Source of the DNA: Orobanche coerulescens
Lineage: Eukaryota; Streptophyta; Magnoliopsida; Lamiales; Orobanchaceae
Length of the DNA: 64,000 bases
Direction: 5' to 3'
Assembly (NCBI GenBank): GCA_033398695.1
Contig: CM065818.1
Coordinates: forward strand, 37,534,001 to 37,598,000
The notes under the pieces were generated by a model, which worked only from the letters and a program-made list of their open reading frames with translations, ran no database searches and had not been told where the DNA came from. The position numbers were made by a program, and so were the translations under genes. Of this stretch, positions 59,120 to 64,000 are shown in pieces. How positions within the stretch are numbered: the first letter of the stretch is position 1; each line of letters starts with the position of its first letter.

Positions 59120-59849
59120 CTATCTCGGACACTTAGTGCTGTAATGACCCTGTTCTCCACAGTTGAAACAGGTGATGGCCGAGTTGGCTGCTCGGGACTG
59201 AGATTCTGCATGTTTAGGCGTCGTAGGAGGTCGCTCTGAAAAAGTAGAGCCCGTGCGAGGCTCGCGGGAGTGATGGGCATTTGCTTTTGTTGCCCGACTT
59301 TCCTCGGACTGCTTATGATTCTTCGATTTCTTGACAGTAGATGAAGATTGTTGCTTAGCAATTTCCTTAGTGGTAAGCTCATAAGCAAGAGTTTTCTCGA
59401 TGAATTCGGCCAAGGTGGTACAATGATGATTAAGCAATTGCATCCGCATACGAGGTTTCAACCTCTTATTGAAATACTTGATTTTATCCGCTTCGGAGTG
59501 AATGACGGATGAGGCAAAGGGCAGTAACTCCTGAAACTTCTCGGTGATGGTGAGAACATCTTCTTCCGTTGAGGGGTCGGGACTGAGTAATTCTGATAAC
59601 TTGGCCTCCCTGAGTGGGGCATAATAATATCTTTCCATCATAAGGGTCTTAAACTGGGCCCAAGTACAAGATCCGTCAGTGGGCTTCAAAGATAGCCACC
59701 ATGAGTGAGCGTTCTTACCCAGATAGTAAGCCGCAACTGAAACTTTGTGTCCTTCGGGGCACTCCACCATAGTGAATAGCTTCTCAAAATGATCAAGCCA
59801 GTGAACAATATCCGCCGGCTCAGATGAGCCCTCAAATGTAGGTGGCCTC
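59120..59849 (-). pseudogene. gag: gypsy gag, N-terminally cut by an insertion
   Basis: Codons from 59849 read PPTFEGSSEPADIVHWLDHF. The main frame 59770-59120 follows with YYLGKNAHSWWLSL, CTWAQFKTLMMERYY, EADKIKYFNKRLKPRMRM and the zinc knuckle CFNCGEQGHYSTKC (CX2CX4HX4C), then a stop at about 59117-59119 before the second knuckle. This is Retrotrans_gag, a family relative of the gag at 14852-15971. The insertion of the LARD-like LTR at 59850 removes the start. Confidence 0.92.
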
Positions 59850-60136
59850 TGTAATATCTAGAATTTCTACTACTGTTATTTAACGTTATTTTATCCGAGC
59901 TATGTTGTACAGTGTGAAATCTGTACAGTATGGATAAAATAATTGAGGGACTGAGACATCTGTATTGGTAATATTGTCGTACTTGGTCGACAATTACATT
60001 TGAAGATATTGTGTGTCAGGCATATTGTATGAGAATATTATTGGAAGGAGTATGTGTATTCAACATGTCATGTGTACGTATTATGTATGTTGAGACGTTG
60101 GACAAGAATAGCTGAAAATGGCTAAGTACAGCTACG

Positions 60137-60640
60137 TTAGTGCACGCTACGATGTATACTTAGCATACACTAAGAGATTTGAATTACGTACACTAAGGAG
60201 GACCCCTAACGTACGTAAGGCATTCTGGATAAGGTTCGGAAGGTGGCCGACAAGGACCAGACTGATTATTATCGGCATTTAATGCACGCTAAGCATAAGT
60301 GAGTAGCACATGCTAAATGCAGATCGGACAAAGGAATCTTGGCTTTGTCAGGTTACTTTCGGCATGTGCACCCCAAGCATCTTCGGGGAAGGTGCAGATT
60401 GTCGGGTCAATGAAGAATAGCGCACGCTATTGATGGCGAATAACGCACGCTACCAAACATTTCACTTTAACAAGTCAACGCATGTTTACGTACTTTATTG
60501 CATGGATATTACGTACGTAAGCTGATGTGCGAAGCAAGGCAGTAGCCTTTTTGGACTTCGATAGCGCACGCTATCAAGGAAGGATAGCGAACGCTAGGGC
60601 TATAGCGCACGCTAAATACAAGTTTTAGCGCACGCTAGTA
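60137..60640. promoter_or_regulatory. palindrome array of the second LARD LTR
   Basis: Centres: 60143.5, 60166.5, 60189.5, 60212.5; 60285.5, 60309.5; 60423.5, 60446.5, 60491.5, 60514.5; 60567.5, 60590.5, 60608.5, 60631.5. The grouping 4-2-4-4 equals that of LARD LTR1, and the last group has the same 23-18-23 pattern before the TATA box. Many units carry CpG-to-TpG/CpA changes. Confidence 0.88.
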
Positions 60641-61439
60641 ATGTACAATATATATATATATGTAGTTGGGCATTATTCTTCATCTTCGTCCATTTCTTCC
60701 TATAAACCGATAGAGAGAGTTCTTAGAGAGAAGTTTGAGGTTCCAAACACTTGACTTGATCGTTCCTAACAACATTTGGAGCTTGGAAGTGATTGAGAAC
60801 GGATTCAACCTTGGGATTCAATCCATTCCTTCAAAGAGGTAATTACTCTTCACTTTTGGGATTTCGTTTGGATTATATATCATGTTCTTGAGTTCATAAT
60901 CGTCATGTATATGAGTTGATAAGTATGATTTTGAGATGAATTGCCGAGTTATGTTGATGTTGTTGTTGATATTCGGGTTTTTGATGTTGTTATTGTTGAT
61001 TTCTTCTTATGATGGTGAACATGGTGGTGAGTATGATTCTTGGGGTTTCATGATGTTTTTATTGAGGAAGAAGGTGATATATGGATATATATGACTTGGA
61101 TTATGAGTTGGATGATTAATTATATGTTAAAGGATATCGGATGATGTTGTTTGATGACTATGAATATGGTTTCGAATCACTTAGTGTTCTTGAAGGACTT
61201 TTGATAAATAGAACATAGCAAGACGATTGTATGTTGAATTATCGGTGTTTTTAGATATGAAGGAATTGTTCGTCAAGTCATGTTGATTTATGATTGATTA
61301 ATAGTATATATCATGCGATTATGATAACGAGATTGAACCTGGAAAGATTGTGATTGATCTTGGAATGTGATTCCTTTACATTCGTATCCGTAATCGCAGG
61401 GTGTTAGTCGATACTTGTAAGGCATGCAACTATATAGCA

Positions 61440-61522
61440 TAAGCGCATGCTAGCTGGCTGGCTAACGCACGCTAACTGAAGTGACTTAGCGCACGCTACG
61501 TTATGTGATTAACGTGCGCTAA
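61440..61522. promoter_or_regulatory. second palindrome group of the second LARD LTR
   Basis: Centres are at 61446.5, 61468.5, 61492.5 and 61515.5 (22-24-23), matching the group at 25681-25763. Confidence 0.85.
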
Positions 61523-63541
61523 GTAGACAGACAGTGTAGTTTATCGTGTTGTGATTATGAATTCATGCTGGTTTGAGTTATACTATTTGGTTTTGTATAT
61601 GATCGAGGTGTCATTGAAACGTTGAGATTAATTGGTTGGATATATCGGTTATTGAGTGTTATTGGATTGTTGTTTATTAATTATTGCAATAGGTTGTGAT
61701 AATTGATCATTGGTTAAGAAAAGTGTGTTGCGGTCGTGTTCGAGTATGTTTGTGAATTTCATTGGTTAAGGCCGAGGAGCTCGTAGACGAAGGCAATGGT
61801 ATTGGTGGCGGCTTCACTATCATCGTGTCAGTATCGAGGCAAGTTATTACTTGCACAGTTTATAATATTTAACGAATGGTTTCCATTTCATTCATTTATA
61901 ATTCGAATAGCAACGATTATAATTGTGAACACAGGAGATTTGGGATTTTAAGTTGTTTTCGGATTTTGGCAATTAAATCATAATGTATATGATTTACTTT
62001 TATTATTGATATACTTGGGTATCGAAGATACATTGTGATAAAGACGAAGATATGAATTATCTACAATTCGTGACATTTGGGACTGTCGAGTATTGAGAAT
62101 AACGGTTGGTGATGGTTTAGACATCGAGATTGCTCTCGAAGGACTCGGGGCAAGTACCCTAATCATTTTTGTCATTTTGTGTCGATCATATTGTGATACA
62201 TTGTGTATTGTTGTTATCATGCATTTGTGTATTATTGTTAATATGCATTTATGCAATGTTGTCGTATGTCCACCTCGTGTTGGTCCGACGGGATCATCTT
62301 GGGTATCTATGCTGTGTGCGCTGTATTGCTGGACAGGTATTTCCACCATGCATTGGTCTGACGGGATCATCATAGGAATCTATAGCTGTGTGCGCTGGAT
62401 CGTTGGATTACCATGTGTCGTTGTGCATATGTATATTATGGGTTATCCACCTCGTGTTGGTCTTTCAGGATCATCTTGGGATCTATGCTGTGTGCGCTGG
62501 ATCATCGGATTTCCATAAGTATACATCATTGTTGTTATCGTGGGCATATTAATGTCGTCATGCGAGTATGCATTTGAAGGTCTTGTGTTAGGTACATGTC
62601 CATATGTGGTATTGATCTGATCTTAGATTAGACTGACATGATTGTCGTGGCATTACATATCTTGATGTATGTTCCGTATTTTCTTTGGTATTTGTCTTTT
62701 AATGGACAATCGATTATCGTGTTGGGATTTGATGATGTTATCTGATGGATCGAATTGGTCAGAGCTGGTATTTTTCCGTATCATGAGTTAGTGATGATAT
62801 TTTGAGAATCTTGAGTATTGTTTAAGGAAAAATACAGATGTTATGTTTGAGTTTATTGGTTAATCGAGATTACAAGATGTGCAATATTATAATGGTTATT
62901 TTGATGAAGATTATTTGACTAAGTAAAGTTATGGCGGTAAGATTACATTGGTCGTATTCTTACTTAGAATTTTCATTGGTATGTAATTATTGACGTGATG
63001 TGATTGTTATCATTGTTGGTTATTATGACTGACCCCGTCGTGGGATTTCTTTTTAGGTTCTTGGGATATCGAGCTTGTAGCGGTCGTGAAGAGATGAGCT
63101 TCCCGGAAGATACTGGCTATGGCATGTGATTGTGAATCGAGTATTCTGATTATGTGGTATTCCATTTCTAGAGTATTTTTAACTGATTGTCTTTTCCGCT
63201 GCGTGAGTATTTTTTAAATGACCTTTTGATATCTGGTAACCTAAGTTACTTTGGGAAATTGTTTTCTAAACTATTTTGTCAGTACGTGTAAGCGATAACT
63301 GAACGTGTGTTTTTAAACTGTTGAGTTTTGGATTTTGGGCCTCGTAGTTTCAAATGGGATTTTACGACGGTTTTGATAAATGGGTATTGTAAAGTCTTTG
63401 GGTATTTTTAAAGATAGTACCGCCGTTAGCCTCTTGGGCATTTGTTAATGTTTGCGAAAATGTCTTTTAGCCTTGTGGGTTCCATCTCGGGGCCCACGGC
63501 GCTGTAATATTCCAGGATAGCTCTGGGGGTGTTACAGAATA

Positions 63542-63553
63542 TGGTATCAGAGC
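63542..63553 (+). other. PBS of the second LARD-like element
   Basis: TGGTATCAGAGC lies five bases after the LTR end, a perfect initiator tRNA-Met complement. Confidence 0.95.
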
Positions 63554-64000
63554 TTAGGTTGAGAAAGCCTAGGCAGTTGGGTCGAGTCAAGTCGTGTTTT
63601 TATCACGTCATTCGAGTTGTCAATTGACGAATATTAGAGCCCTGGGTTTTTGTTGTTCACTCAGGCTTGTTGTGGTACTGGGGTTGTTGTAAACTTTTTC
63701 GAATAGTATTGACGTGTTTCTTCGGATAGAGATGTACTGTGTTCTCAAGTTGAACTGAGTTTGCAAAATGTGTGTTTTGAAAATATATGTGTCGAGTATT
63801 TTTCTAGAGTTGAGACATGTGCCAGTATCACGGGGAATCATCGGCTTCACAATCTGTAAGTATTTGGATTTTTGAACTGCATTGAGATTTGTTGTCATTC
63901 TAAGTTGATATGCCTTGAGATTCAGAAGAATATTATGTGTTATGTTATGTGATAGCAGAACATAATAGTCGGGACAGAACCAGTTATCTTGAGAAGCTAT

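Larger units (their letters stand above)
53928..59849 (-). mobile_element. Ty3/gypsy element (Tekay/Del-like), degenerate, minus strand
   Basis: 3' LTR 53928-56344, PPT 56345-56358, then in reverse the integrase C-terminus, RNase H, RT, protease and gag. The integrase zinc finger and core are deleted. The gag N-terminus is cut at 59849 by the LARD-like element; the 5' LTR is outside the window. Confidence 0.92.
59850..63536 (+). repeat. 5' LTR of the second LARD-like element
   Basis: TGTAATATCTAGAATTTC to GGGGGTGTTACA. The module order matches LARD LTR1: hairpins, palindrome array, TATA near 60650, second palindrome group, GGATC tandem repeat (62270-62515), and the GGGCCCACGGCGCTGTAATAT end block. 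No coding frame. Confidence 0.9.
59850..64000 (+). mobile_element. second LARD-like element (5' LTR and start of internal region)
   Basis: It has an LTR of 3687 bp (59850-63536), a perfect PBS (63542-63553) and internal sequence continuing past the window. It is clearly related to the LARD at 24224-49500 in every module but more diverged. It inserted into gypsy gag; GCCTC at 59845-59849 would be its left target duplication. Confidence 0.88.

Noticed and set aside
1..64000. tRNA, rRNA or intact host protein genes
   Set aside because: None found on reading both strands; every strong coding match is a transposable-element protein or a captured fragment.

Overview
The window is angiosperm nuclear DNA made almost entirely of nested transposable elements; I see no intact host gene, rRNA or tRNA gene. 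The evidence is long LTRs with TG...CA ends, primer-binding sites complementary to initiator tRNA-Met, Ty3/gypsy and Ty1/copia proteins, CACTA, Mutator-like (MULE) and Helitron termini, plant-style introns in captured gene pieces, and CpG decay between LTR copies. It looks like heterochromatin. The species cannot be named from this.

Nesting, oldest first. A minus-strand Ty1/copia element seems to underlie most of the window: 5' LTR from 52692, PBS 52677-52689, leader 50279-50815 and 22350-23123, gag 21718-22349, GAG-pre-integrase about 20965-21340, integrase and start of RT 9911-11040. Into it went: a plus-strand copia (7197-9910 visible), itself cut by a gypsy fragment (1-2688) and a CACTA element (2694-7196, TSD AAC); a copia-like solo LTR (11041-20964, TSD CCATC) that received a gag-only gypsy element (12154-20493); a MULE (23124-50269, 9-bp TSD, TIRs of about 217 bp); a Helitron (50816-52647); and a degenerate gypsy element (53928-59849) whose gag was hit by a non-coding long-LTR element (59850 to beyond 64000).

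The MULE contains a 25.3-kb block flanked by a perfect AGGCC duplication. This block is a three-LTR, two-internal-region tandem of a LARD-like (large retrotransposon derivative) element: LTR1 24224-27819, internal 27820-30284, LTR2 30285-36317, truncated internal 36318-38155, then a 4.2-kb CACTA-derived patch, then 5'-truncated LTR3 42395-49500. LTR2 and LTR3 each carry a solo LTR (TSDs GTAGG and GGTTT).

The most unusual signal is in the LTRs. Several gypsy-type LTR families, coding and non-coding, carry CpG-rich 12-bp palindromes (general form TTA(G)CG-NN-CG(C)TAA) in groups of mostly four, with centre-to-centre spacing close to 23 bp, just upstream of a TATA box. The palindrome core differs between families, and even between two related LTRs, while spacing, grouping and position are kept. 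The spacers between palindromes do not resemble one another, so this is not a simple tandem repeat. The gag-only element has another such run in its leader with exact 23-bp spacing. I read these as a candidate spacing-constrained regulatory code; its function is unknown.

The gypsy families also form a series of coding loss (gag-pol, gag only, none) while sharing LTR ends, PBS and PPT context, which suggests that the non-autonomous ones used the enzymes of relatives. The CACTA at 2694-7196 carries pieces of an eIF4A gene, a GRF zinc-finger gene and a MULE transposase.
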